DNA from: a virus
Virus record (IMG/VR): IMGVR_UViG_3300032235_000767
Location: 1 to 31,359 of that record
DNA length: 31,359 nucleotides
Direction: 5' to 3' (one strand)
Part shown: one piece after another, positions 9,142 through 17,657 of the stretch
Numbering within the stretch: position 1 is the stretch's first letter
Layout: the number at the start of each line of letters is the position of its first letter
The notes under the pieces: generated by a model
Seen by the model: the letters and a program-made list of their open reading frames with translations, nothing else
Database searches by the model: none
What the model was told of the DNA's origin: nothing
Program-made: the position numbers and the translations under genes

Positions 9142-9810
9142 ATGAAAGATTATTCAATAGAACAATTAGAAGAAAACTACAATAAATTTATTGAGTTTTT
9201 GAAGAAGGTGTTTAAAAATAACCCTGATAGATTAGAAAATTTACTTCATATGTATTCGGAAACCGAATTAGGAACCGAACTTACTATTGCCCCTGCAAGT
9301 GGGAAACTACATTTTCACTCTGCGTATGTAGGTGGTTATATTGACCATGTTATGAATGTGTGTAGAAATGCATTTGGTATCAAGAAACTATTTGCAGAAC
9401 AAGGTGGTAGAATCAATTTTACTGATGAAGAATTATTTTTTGCTGCACTTCATCACGATTTGGGAAAACTTGGTGATGGTGAGAAACCACATTATATCCC
9501 AGAAGAATCAGAGTGGCATAGAAAAAATCAAAACTCTGCATTTAAAATCAATCCCGAACTTTATTATATGGATGTGACTGATAGAGCACTTTGGTTGTTG
9601 AATCAGTATGGTATAAAATATTCTCAAAATGAAATGTTGGGAATTAAAATGGCAGATGGATTGTATAATGAAGGTGCCAAAAAATACTTTATCAATTACT
9701 CCGATGGTGGTGAATTGAAAACCGAACTTCCATATCTTATTCATTGGGCAGACCACATGAGTTGTAGAGTAGAAGGTAGTTTATATAAAAATTGGTTAGA
9801 GGGAAAGTAA
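9142..9810 (+). CDS. HD-domain metal-dependent hydrolase
   Basis: A 222-residue HD-superfamily protein. The metal site is visible as H69 (YIDHVMNV), H105-D106 (ALHHDLGK) and a late D204 (HWADHMSCR), the H...HD...D pattern of phosphohydrolases. Nearby H57 and H59 (LHFHSAYVGG) resemble the segment before the first ligand in YhaM-like nuclease HD domains. It lies 60 bases after the clamp and just before a TAGT glycosyltransferase in the replisome operon. Substrate is unknown: a nucleotide phosphohydrolase or a phosphodiesterase/nuclease are both possible. The leader ends in AAGTTAT before the ATG with no Shine-Dalgarno sequence. Confidence 0.78.
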   Translation: MKDYSIEQLEENYNKFIEFLKKVFKNNPDRLENLLHMYSETELGTELTIAPASGKLHFHSAYVGGYIDHVMNVCRNAFGIKKLFAEQGGRINFTDEELFFAALHHDLGKLGDGEKPHYIPEESEWHRKNQNSAFKINPELYYMDVTDRALWLLNQYGIKYSQNEMLGIKMADGLYNEGAKKYFINYSDGGELKTELPYLIHWADHMSCRVEGSLYKNWLEGK

Positions 9811-9815
9811 AATCA

Positions 9816-11045
9816 ATGAAAGTACACACTAGTAATAAAGAAAAAGTAAAAGAAATATTAGATAATACCCGAATCAAAGGTAAGTTCTGGGATTATACCT
9901 TGTATTATGAATTGGATTATGGCCACTTGAATGGGCATGATTTGGAAAACGATGATTGGTTTGATATGCCAGAATTCAAGTGGTCTGATTCATTACACGA
10001 TAGGTATGTATTTGAGGTTCAGTTAAATAATGAGATGGAACGTGCTGAGTTCTTTAAAATGTTTAACCATAACCCAACTGTGCACAATTACATTCATTAC
10101 GAGTTAGATGAGCACCCATTAAAGGAACACGAATACGAGTTCACCCATAAGATACATCCAAAGTATCCTATTTATGTTATTACAAAGGGTAGATGGGAGA
10201 AAACTATGACTATTGATTCGCTTGAAGAGATGGGTATTGATTTTCGTATTTGTGTAGAACCTAGTGAATATGATAATTATATTGCAAATCCAAGAATAGA
10301 TATCAACAAAGTAATCAAATTACCTGAGAATTTTAGTGAAAGAAAACAAGGTGGTATCCCTGTGAGAAACTTTGTATGGCATCATTCAGTAGAAAGAGGG
10401 TATGAAAAACATTGGATTATTGATGATAACATCTTGGGATTTTTTAGATGGAATGAGAATACCCAAAAGAAGGTAAAAGATGGTGTATTTTTTAGAATCA
10501 TGGAAGATTTTAGTGATAGGTATGAAAATCTAGGATTAGTATCTTGTCAGTATGCATCATTCATTCCAGCAATAGATGTTGGTAGAGGTCAATTCATTAG
10601 AAATACGCGTACTTATTCTTGTATCCTAATCAACTCAAAGTTATTAGATGAACGATTGGAAGAGCGATGGAGAGGCACTTATAACGAAGATACTGATTTA
10701 TCCCTTAGAGTATTATCAACTGGAGATTTGTGTACCGTAAACTTCAATGCCCTATTATCGGGTAAACAAACAACGGGTAGTATGAAAGGTGGAAATACCA
10801 CTACTATTTATGAATTCGGTAAAGATTCCCAACAAGATAAGTTTAGTGGATTACAAAAAAAGTTTGATGAGTTAAAGAAAAATTGGGGAGACATCGTAAC
10901 TTTTACAAATAAGAGACACAAAGATGGAAGACCACATCATCATATTGACTATACTAAATTGTTTAAACAAGAATTAGTATTAAAGAAGGGGATTGAAAGA
11001 ACCCCAAAGGTAAACAATTATAATATGAAATTAGTTAAAAAATAA
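9816..11045 (+). CDS. TAGT-family glycosyltransferase (putative DNA-base glycosyltransferase), copy 2
   Basis: Paralogue of the protein at 2342-3715. Shared landmarks in order: YPIYVITKGRWEKT, RNFVWHHSVERGY, IIDDN (D203-D204-N205), FSDRYENLGLV, RWRGTYNEDTDLSLRV (N290-D294), SMKGGNTTTIY and VNNYNMK. These fit the TAGT glycosyltransferase pattern, members of which are linked to sugar addition on modified DNA bases. It ends right after VNNYNMKLVKK and lacks the FFSF-bearing extension of copy 1. I chose the ATG at 9816, five bases after the HD gene stop and preceded by an AGAGGG at 9798-9803; an in-frame TTG at 9792 would add eight residues and overlap the HD gene. Position among replisome genes supports a DNA-directed role. 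Confidence 0.78.
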   Translation: MKVHTSNKEKVKEILDNTRIKGKFWDYTLYYELDYGHLNGHDLENDDWFDMPEFKWSDSLHDRYVFEVQLNNEMERAEFFKMFNHNPTVHNYIHYELDEHPLKEHEYEFTHKIHPKYPIYVITKGRWEKTMTIDSLEEMGIDFRICVEPSEYDNYIANPRIDINKVIKLPENFSERKQGGIPVRNFVWHHSVERGYEKHWIIDDNILGFFRWNENTQKKVKDGVFFRIMEDFSDRYENLGLVSCQYASFIPAIDVGRGQFIRNTRTYSCILINSKLLDERLEERWRGTYNEDTDLSLRVLSTGDLCTVNFNALLSGKQTTGSMKGGNTTTIYEFGKDSQQDKFSGLQKKFDELKKNWGDIVTFTNKRHKDGRPHHHIDYTKLFKQELVLKKGIERTPKVNNYNMKLVKK

Positions 11046-11050
11046 TCCTC

Positions 11051-12001
11051 ATGGCATTCTTTGCAGATAATAACGAAACACAAAAACCAGATAATTCACT
11101 TTGGGTAGAACAATACAGACCAACTACCTTGGAAAACTATGTTGGTAACGAACACCTAAAAGATAAAGTAAAGGGTTATATTGAAAGTGGTGATGTTCCA
11201 CATCTACTTCTTTATGGAAGGGCAGGTACTGGTAAAACTACACTAGCCAAATTGATTACAAAATCGGTAGAGTGTGATTATATGATTATCAATGCATCTG
11301 ATGAAAACAATGTGGATATGGTAAGAAACAAAGTAAAGGGTTTTGCCTCTACCGTTGGATTCAAACCATTGAAAATTGTTATCCTCGATGAGTTTGATTA
11401 TATGTCTCAGAACGCACAAGCAATTCTAAGAAACTTGATGGAAACATTTTCCAAACATTGCCGTTTCATTTTGACTTGTAATTATGTAGAGAAAGTAATT
11501 GAACCAATCCAATCTCGTTGTCAAACTTTCCAAATTGTACCTCCAACTAAGAAGGATGTTGCAATTCAAATTTCTAAAATTCTTAAATCTGAAAATGTAA
11601 AGTTTGAACCAAAGGATTTAGTACCTATTATTGATGCTGGTTATCCTGATATTCGTAAGATTATCAATACTTGTCAATTAAATTCGCACAAAGGAGAATT
11701 AAAGGTAGATGTCCAAAACTTATTGGAAAACGATTACAAGATGAAAATCTTGGATATTCTTAAATCAAATGATGATAAAAGAAATCGTTATATGAAACTC
11801 AGACAAACCCTGATTGATAGTAGAGTGACAGATTTTACTGAATTGTTTACCCTACTTTATGATAAGGTAGATGAATATGCACCATCAAACACTGCTAATG
11901 TTATCATCGCCCTTTCACAAGGACAAACTAATCATTTTCATTCCATAGATAAAGAAATCCCTATGGCCGCTTGTTTGATTGAAATAAATTCTTTATTGTA
12001 A
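11051..12001 (+). CDS. Clamp loader ATPase subunit (T4 gp44-like, RFC family)
   Basis: A 316-residue AAA+ ATPase that loads the sliding clamp. Seen: WVEQYRPTTLENYVG at the N-terminus (typical of RFC/gp44 proteins), Walker A GRAGTGKT (56-63), Walker B VILDEFD (110-116), sensor 1 ILTCNY (140-145) and the SRC arginine-finger motif (S155-R156-C157). Length matches T4 gp44 (319). It starts five bases after the TAGT stop and ends with a TAATG junction shared with the next gene, so small and large subunits are translationally coupled as in T4. Function is secure from motifs plus gene order. Confidence 0.96.
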   Translation: MAFFADNNETQKPDNSLWVEQYRPTTLENYVGNEHLKDKVKGYIESGDVPHLLLYGRAGTGKTTLAKLITKSVECDYMIINASDENNVDMVRNKVKGFASTVGFKPLKIVILDEFDYMSQNAQAILRNLMETFSKHCRFILTCNYVEKVIEPIQSRCQTFQIVPPTKKDVAIQISKILKSENVKFEPKDLVPIIDAGYPDIRKIINTCQLNSHKGELKVDVQNLLENDYKMKILDILKSNDDKRNRYMKLRQTLIDSRVTDFTELFTLLYDKVDEYAPSNTANVIIALSQGQTNHFHSIDKEIPMAACLIEINSLL

Positions 12002-12450
12002 TGGCAAAATCACTTTTTGATCATATCAAGGCAGTGACCCAAGAACAAGACCCAAAGTATTGGGATAAATTGGATGAATCAGATAGAAAATCGTGGAGCA
12101 ATTACATGATATTCCGATTCCTTTCAATGAATCCTGATTGGGTTGGTATGGTTGCTCAATTACAACCATATCTACAAGAAGTACCACCAAAGGCTTGTTA
12201 CTTGGCATTGATTGATTTGATTCCTAAGACTCGGGCCTTTCTAAAATACATGAAGGCCAAATCGGAAGATTCATACGAAAAGTGGTTAGTTGAATTAGTA
12301 TCAAAACATTACGAAACAAACCAAATACAATCAGAAGAGTATCTAAAAATTTTATATAATTCGCGTAAAGGCAGAGAACGAGTAAAAGAGTTATGTGAAA
12401 TGTATGGAGTAGAACCTAAAGTTATAACAAAATTAAAACTAAATATATAA
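12001..12450 (+). CDS. Clamp loader small subunit (T4 gp62-like)
   Basis: A 149-residue, largely helical protein with no ATPase motif, overlapping the gp44-like gene by one base (TAATG). In T4, gp62 is the non-ATPase subunit of the loader and is encoded directly after gp44. Segments such as YLALIDLIPKTRAFLKYMKA and WLVELVSKHYETN correspond in style to gp62 (a basic-aromatic KYxKW stretch followed by LAKRYQVN). It is shorter than T4 gp62 (187 residues). The call depends as much on position as on sequence. Confidence 0.75.
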   Translation: MAKSLFDHIKAVTQEQDPKYWDKLDESDRKSWSNYMIFRFLSMNPDWVGMVAQLQPYLQEVPPKACYLALIDLIPKTRAFLKYMKAKSEDSYEKWLVELVSKHYETNQIQSEEYLKILYNSRKGRERVKELCEMYGVEPKVITKLKLNI

Positions 12451-12451
12451 T

Positions 12452-12751
12452 ATGGAAACAAATTTTCAACCACTTGGTGACAGAGTTTTAGTAAAACCAG
12501 ACCAAGTAGAACAAAAATCAAAAGGAGGATTGATTCTAAATGATTCAATCAGTAGAGGACAGAAAATTGTAGGAGAAGTCATTGCAGTTGGTACTGGATT
12601 ATTTTCTCAAACTGGTAATTCAATTCCAATGAGTGTGAATGTTGGTGATAGAGTTCTTTATTCAAAAGATGAGGCAACTAATAAACTGAAATTGGGTGAT
12701 GAAGAATACTTATTATTCAGAGAACATGAACTAATTGGAATTTTAAAGTAA
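12452..12751 (+). CDS. groES: Co-chaperonin GroES (phage-encoded)
   Basis: A 99-residue Cpn10 protein: FQPLGDRVLVKPDQVEQKSK at the start, the mobile-loop hydrophobic tripeptide in GGLILND (binds GroEL), GEVIAVGTG, VNVGDRVLYSKDEATNKLKL and a C-terminal beta strand ELIGILK. It is recognisably bacterial-type GroES, unlike the divergent T4 gp31. It sits one base after the gp62-like stop and overlaps the next gene by one base (TAATG), so it is expressed with the clamp loader rather than with groEL, which lies about 4 kb upstream. Confidence 0.95.
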   Translation: METNFQPLGDRVLVKPDQVEQKSKGGLILNDSISRGQKIVGEVIAVGTGLFSQTGNSIPMSVNVGDRVLYSKDEATNKLKLGDEEYLLFREHELIGILK

Positions 12752-13191
12752 TGACATCAAAAGAATTCGTCCTTTGGTTACAAGGATTTACTCAAGGAGT
12801 ACATGAATACAATATAACACCCAAACAATGGGATGCATTAAAAGATACATTGGCAAAGGTTAATGATGAACCAACACTAACTTTTCCAATCAATACTCCA
12901 AATACTGCACCAAATACACATTCGTTTCCTACTTGGCAACATCCACATTTAGTTAATGTTCCAAACTTAGGCCCAAATAATCCATTTACAGTAAATGGTA
13001 ATCCGGTTTCATTTGGAACAACAACTGGTGATAGTTCTATTACATACGCAACTCCACAATTTGTAACATTAACTACATCTGGAACTGCATCTGGATATCC
13101 GAGTGGGAGTAGTTGGCACTATACCCTCACACAAACAGAACCAACTCCATCAACTTCTGGAAAACAATTACTAACTGAAAATCAAAATTAA
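12751..13191 (+). CDS. Small phage protein with conserved N-terminus and low-complexity tail
   Basis: Residues 1-40 (FVLWLQGFTQGVHEYNITPKQWDALKDTL, split here by its own motif FVLWL and TPKQW) resemble a short helical module that recurs in small phage proteins of unknown function. Residues about 45-146 are rich in Thr, Pro, Ser, Asn and Gly, with few charged residues, and look disordered. Overlap with groES is one base (TAATG). No enzymatic motif, signal peptide or membrane segment is visible. Function unknown. Confidence 0.7.
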   Translation: MTSKEFVLWLQGFTQGVHEYNITPKQWDALKDTLAKVNDEPTLTFPINTPNTAPNTHSFPTWQHPHLVNVPNLGPNNPFTVNGNPVSFGTTTGDSSITYATPQFVTLTTSGTASGYPSGSSWHYTLTQTEPTPSTSGKQLLTENQN

Positions 13192-13203
13192 AATACAAGT
13201 TAT

Positions 13204-14274
13204 ATGAATTATCATCTTACTTACGATGACATCCAATTAGTACCACAATATTCTCATATTCCTTCCAGAACCCAAATCAATCTCAACACTCTCGTATCAA
13301 GAAGATATGGTCTTTTAAATCCACTCGTAGCGTCTCCAATGGATACGGTATGCGGAGAAGAAATGGCCTTCAAAATGTTCTTGATGGGGGGTGTTGGTTG
13401 CATTCATAGATTCATGAGTATTGAAGAGCAATCCATAATTGTAAAATCATTATATTATAAAATTTATGGAGAAGGCTTCGGTGGACCTTTTGAAGATTGG
13501 GGTATAATGTATGATACATGGCATTCAGAAATTGCCCAAATACCTATTATGGCTGCAATAGGAGTATCAGAATCAGATAAAGAACGAGCCAAATCACTAG
13601 TTGATAGCGGAGCAAATATCCTTGTGATAGATGTTGCTCATGGTCACCACAAAAATGTTTTAGAAATGATAAAGTGGTGTAAAAACAATCTTGATGACAA
13701 AGTTGATATCATAGCTGGTAATATCGCTACTGCCCAAGCTGCAATGGATTTAGAAAAAGCAGGAGCAGATGGGCTAAGAGTTGGTATCGGTGGAGGTTCA
13801 CTTTGTACAACAAGAATAAAAACAGGTTTTGGTATACCAAATGTAAGTTGTTTGGAGGAAATCATTAAAGTTGCTAAAACTCCTGTTATGGCAGACGGGG
13901 GGATTAGAACATCTGGTGATATTTCTAAAGCACTTGCATTGGGGTCAAGTTCTGTAATGTTGGGTTCATTATTAGCAGGAACAGATGAAGCTCCTGGTAA
14001 AATAATTGAAACTCCAAAAGGTCTCTACAAAAGATATAGAGGTTCGGCATCGTTAGAGACTAAATCGGTTCATGGGCAACAAGAAAGAAATGTGGAAGGA
14101 GAATCAACAACAATCCCATACAAAGGTGGAGTAAAATTCATCATCAATGGTTTATTGGATGGTGTGAAATCCGCATTATCTTATGGAGGTGCGAGTTCAT
14201 TAAAAGAATTCAGACCCCCGTATGTTGTAGTGACGAATTCGGGAATCAATGAGGCAAAACCACATTTATTGTAG
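13204..14274 (+). CDS. IMP dehydrogenase / GMP reductase family enzyme
   Basis: A 356-residue TIM-barrel purine enzyme. Seen: LTYDDIQLVPQYS at the start, ASPMDTV, the catalytic loop GIGGGSLCTTR with C201 (the usual GPG is GGG), MADGGIR, and YRGSAS followed by EGESTTIPYKGG. The two CBS domains of typical IMP dehydrogenase are absent. The flap between YRG and the PYKG motif is short and lacks the Arg-Tyr pair that IMP dehydrogenase uses to activate water, resembling GMP reductase in length and arrangement; total length also fits GMP reductase (about 347). I favour GMP to IMP reduction, but a CBS-less IMP dehydrogenase is possible. It lies in the replisome operon, preceded by AAGTTAT next to the ATG. 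Confidence 0.88.
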   Translation: MNYHLTYDDIQLVPQYSHIPSRTQINLNTLVSRRYGLLNPLVASPMDTVCGEEMAFKMFLMGGVGCIHRFMSIEEQSIIVKSLYYKIYGEGFGGPFEDWGIMYDTWHSEIAQIPIMAAIGVSESDKERAKSLVDSGANILVIDVAHGHHKNVLEMIKWCKNNLDDKVDIIAGNIATAQAAMDLEKAGADGLRVGIGGGSLCTTRIKTGFGIPNVSCLEEIIKVAKTPVMADGGIRTSGDISKALALGSSSVMLGSLLAGTDEAPGKIIETPKGLYKRYRGSASLETKSVHGQQERNVEGESTTIPYKGGVKFIINGLLDGVKSALSYGGASSLKEFRPPYVVVTNSGINEAKPHLL

Positions 14275-14318
14275 AGTAGTAAAGTGTTATGTTTAATTTA
14301 AAAAAAAAGAAAAAAAGT

Positions 14319-17300
14319 ATGAAAAACAATTTAAAAAACTTAATGAAGTTTAGTTTTGTTACTTTGCTCATGTTGATGATGAGTTTTACTGCGTATTCGC
14401 AGGGGGTAACAACTGCTAGTATTTCAGGTCAAGTTGGGTCAAACGAAGGTGAATCATTGCCGGGAGCAGTAATTACCGCAGTACATACCCCATCTGGAAC
14501 TAAATACAATGCGGTATCTAACACGGAAGGTAGATATTTCATTCCAAACATGAGAATTGGTGGACCTTATGTAGTATCTACATCCTTTATTGGTTATTCC
14601 GTATCAAAAGTAGATGGTGTATTTTTGAGTCTCGGTGTAACCTCAAATTTAGATTTTTCATTAAAAACTGAAGAATCAGTATTAGGTGAAGTACTCGTTG
14701 TAGGTGAAAAAAATCCAGTATTTAGTTCTGAAAGAACTGGTGCATCCACTGGTATTACCAATCAAAACTTGAATAGATTGCCAACTATTTCAAGAAGTAT
14801 TAATGATTTTACACGATTGACTCCGCAAGCATCTGGTAACTCTTTTGCTGGACAAGATGGTAGATTGAACAACATTACAGTCGATGGTTCTTACTTCAAT
14901 AACTCATTTGGTTTGGGTTCTGGTTCTAACCCAGGTGGTAGAACAGGTGTATCTCCAATCTCATTGGATGCAATTGAACAAATTTCAGTAAATGTGGCAC
15001 CTTATGATGTGAGACAAGGTAACTTTACTGGTGCTGGTGTAAACACCGTAACCCGTTCAGGTACAAACGAATTCTCTGGTTCTGCTTACTATTTTTGGAG
15101 AAATAATAACAATGTAGGAACTAAGGCAGGTGAAAACACCTTCAACCCTGGTGATTTTACTTACAAACAACAAGGTTTCAGAGTTGGTGGTCCAATTGTT
15201 AAAGACAAACTATTTTTCTTCGCATCTTACGAAGATGACTCGGAAACAAGACCAGGTACTACATGGAGAGCTAATAATGGAAGTGAACCAATTACTGGTA
15301 ATGTAACTCGTGTTCTTAAATCCGATTTAGATGGATTGAGTACTTTCCTAAGAGATAAATTTGACTACGAAACTGGTCCTTATCAAGATTATGATAACGA
15401 AACTTTATCTCAAAAATTCTTGGTAAAGTTTGACTACAACATCAACGATAAGAACAAATTGAGTTTGAGATACAACCACTTAGATTCGTCTACTGATGTC
15501 TTGATGTCAGGTTCTTCCTCTCTAGGTTTCGGTAACCGTAACTTCAGACCTGAGGCTTTGAACTTCCAAAACTCAAACTACAGCATCATGGAGAATATTC
15601 GTTCCGTAGTTGCTGAATTGAATACAAAAGTTAGAAGTAATGTAAGTAATAACTTGATTGTTGGTTATACCTACCAAGACGAAAGCCGTGGATATAAAGG
15701 AGAATTCTTCCCAATGGTTGACATTCTAAACAATGGTGCAACTTATACTTCATTTGGGTTTGAACCATTTACACCAAACAATGAACTTAGATATAAAACT
15801 TTCCAAGTTCAAAACAACCTTCAGATTTTTGCTGGAAACCATACAATTACAACTGGTTTCACTTATGAAAAGTATCAATCTGAAAACGTGTTCTTCCCTG
15901 GTTCTCAATCAGTATATGTTTATAACTCTTTAGATGATTTCTACAAAGACGCAAACAACTTCTTGGCAAACGGAAATAAAACTGCTTCAGGAGTTAATTT
16001 GAGAAGATTCCAAGTAAGATGGAATAACATTCCTGGTTCCGAAAAGCCAGTTCAACCTTTAGAGGTAGATTATTTCGGACTTTATGCTCAAGACGAGATT
16101 CAAGCAAGAAAGAACCTTAAATTTACTGCAGGTTTAAGATTTGATATTCCCTACTTCGGTGAAACTGCACTAAGAAACCCTGAAGTGGAAACAATGTATT
16201 TCAGAAACGAAGATGGTAGATTTGTTAATTTCAGAACAGACCAACTTCCTGAGCCAAATATTTTATGGTCTCCACGAGTAGGTTTCAACTGGGATGTTTT
16301 CAGTAATCAAAAAACTCAGTTTAGAGGTGGTTCGGGTGTATTTACTGGCCGTCCAGCGTATGTATGGATTTCCAATCAAGTTGGTAACAACGGTATCTTG
16401 ACTGGTTTTGCTCAATTGGATAACACAACTACAAGACCATTTAATCCTAATCCTGATGCATACAAACCAACTCAAGTTTCAGGTACACCGGCATCTTCTT
16501 ACGAACTTGCTTTGACCGAACCTAACTTCAAATTCCCTCAAGTTTGGAGAACAAATGTGGCAGTTGACCAAAAATTACCTTTGGGAATCATTGCTACTGC
16601 AGAATTTATTTATAGTTCTGATGTAAATGGTGTGGCATATTATAATGCAAACCTACCTGTGGCAACTTCACAATTTAATGGACCTGATAATAGATACAGA
16701 TGGGCTGGTAACAGAATCAACTCAAAGATTCCTAATGCAGTTACACTTTCTAACCAAGCTCTTGGATATTCCTGGGTAGGTTCATTCTCATTGGAAAGAC
16801 CATTTAGTAATGGGTTGTTTGTTAAAGGAGCTTATAGTTATGGTGAAACCAAAAATACAGTAGACCCAGGTTCAATTGCATCAGGTACTTGGTTTGGTAA
16901 CCCTATCACATCCGACCCTAACAATCCTGGACTAGGTTTCTCTTCCAACTTCATGGGCCATAGAGTATTTGCTACCGCTAGTTATAGTAAAGATTTCTTC
17001 AAATTCGGTAATACTTCAGTTTCCGTATTCTGGGAAGGTAGAACTCTTGGAAATGCAAGTTATGTATTCGGTGGTGACTTGAATAATGATGGAGGTACAT
17101 CAAATGACCTTATCTATATTCCAGCTACAAAAGAGGAAATGAATTTCCAACAATATACTGCAAGTGGAAAAACATTTACCGCTGCTGAACAAGCAAATGC
17201 ATGGGAAGCGTATATTCAACAAGATAAGTACCTAAGTGCAAACAGAGGTAAATATGCAGAAAGAGGAGCTGTAATCATGCCGATGATTTATAGAGCAGAT

Positions 17301-17606
17301 TTATCTTTCGCACAACAATTATTTACTAATATCAAAGGAAAGAAAAACGCCTTGGAATTCAGAGTCGATGTTCTTAACTTGGGTAACTTGTTGAACTCTG
17401 ATTGGGGTATTGGACAAACATTCAATACAACTCAACCATTGGTTGTACCTTCATCTGCACAAGGTGGACCGGCAAGTGCCGATGGAAGACCTCAATACAG
17501 ATTGAGAAACTTTGGTACTGATTTAGTTACAACAACTTACAGACCAACCGTAGGAGTATCCGATGTATGGAGAATGCAATTCGGTTTAAGATATAGTTTT
17601 AATTAA
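14319..17606 (+). CDS. TonB-dependent outer-membrane receptor, Oar-like
   Basis: A complete receptor of about 1095 residues. A signal peptide (KNNLKNLMKF, then hydrophobic VTLLMLMMSF, cleavage near AYSQ) is followed by a carboxypeptidase-regulatory-like beta-sandwich (SGQVGSNEGESLPGAVI to about residue 110), a TonB-box-like GEVLVVGE, a plug with GQDGRLNNITVDG and SLDAIEQISVNVAPYDVRQG, and a long beta-barrel ending MQFGLRYSFN, a typical Bacteroidota barrel end. It would import a ligand across the outer membrane using host TonB; the ligand is unknown and no SusD partner is nearby. I use the ATG at 14319 because it starts a classical signal peptide; an in-frame ATG at 14289 adds ten Lys-rich residues. 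The gene closes the replisome transcription unit and is followed by a terminator. Such a receptor inside a phage genome is unusual. Confidence 0.95.
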   Translation: MKNNLKNLMKFSFVTLLMLMMSFTAYSQGVTTASISGQVGSNEGESLPGAVITAVHTPSGTKYNAVSNTEGRYFIPNMRIGGPYVVSTSFIGYSVSKVDGVFLSLGVTSNLDFSLKTEESVLGEVLVVGEKNPVFSSERTGASTGITNQNLNRLPTISRSINDFTRLTPQASGNSFAGQDGRLNNITVDGSYFNNSFGLGSGSNPGGRTGVSPISLDAIEQISVNVAPYDVRQGNFTGAGVNTVTRSGTNEFSGSAYYFWRNNNNVGTKAGENTFNPGDFTYKQQGFRVGGPIVKDKLFFFASYEDDSETRPGTTWRANNGSEPITGNVTRVLKSDLDGLSTFLRDKFDYETGPYQDYDNETLSQKFLVKFDYNINDKNKLSLRYNHLDSSTDVLMSGSSSLGFGNRNFRPEALNFQNSNYSIMENIRSVVAELNTKVRSNVSNNLIVGYTYQDESRGYKGEFFPMVDILNNGATYTSFGFEPFTPNNELRYKTFQVQNNLQIFAGNHTITTGFTYEKYQSENVFFPGSQSVYVYNSLDDFYKDANNFLANGNKTASGVNLRRFQVRWNNIPGSEKPVQPLEVDYFGLYAQDEIQARKNLKFTAGLRFDIPYFGETALRNPEVETMYFRNEDGRFVNFRTDQLPEPNILWSPRVGFNWDVFSNQKTQFRGGSGVFTGRPAYVWISNQVGNNGILTGFAQLDNTTTRPFNPNPDAYKPTQVSGTPASSYELALTEPNFKFPQVWRTNVAVDQKLPLGIIATAEFIYSSDVNGVAYYNANLPVATSQFNGPDNRYRWAGNRINSKIPNAVTLSNQALGYSWVGSFSLERPFSNGLFVKGAYSYGETKNTVDPGSIASGTWFGNPITSDPNNPGLGFSSNFMGHRVFATASYSKDFFKFGNTSVSVFWEGRTLGNASYVFGGDLNNDGGTSNDLIYIPATKEEMNFQQYTASGKTFTAAEQANAWEAYIQQDKYLSANRGKYAERGAVIMPMIYRADLSFAQQLFTNIKGKKNALEFRVDVLNLGNLLNSDWGIGQTFNTTQPLVVPSSAQGGPASADGRPQYRLRNFGTDLVTTTYRPTVGVSDVWRMQFGLRYSFN

Positions 17607-17628
17607 GTAAAGAGATATTTATAACTCG

Positions 17629-17655
17629 GGGGAGGGCATAATCCTCCCCTTTTTA
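17629..17655 (+). terminator. Intrinsic terminator after the TonB-dependent receptor
   Basis: GGGGAGG (17629-17635), loop GCATAAT, CCTCCCC (17643-17649), then TTTTT (17650-17654). A perfect 7-pair GC-rich stem with a U-tract, the only strong intrinsic terminator I found in the window. It begins 22 bases after the receptor stop and ends just before the ATG at 17658. Confidence 0.93.
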
Positions 17656-17657
17656 TT

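Noticed and set aside
9792-9815. TTG start for the second TAGT gene overlapping the HD gene
   Set aside because: An ATG at 9816 follows the HD stop by five bases, has a purine-rich AGAGGG upstream, and no conserved residues precede it.
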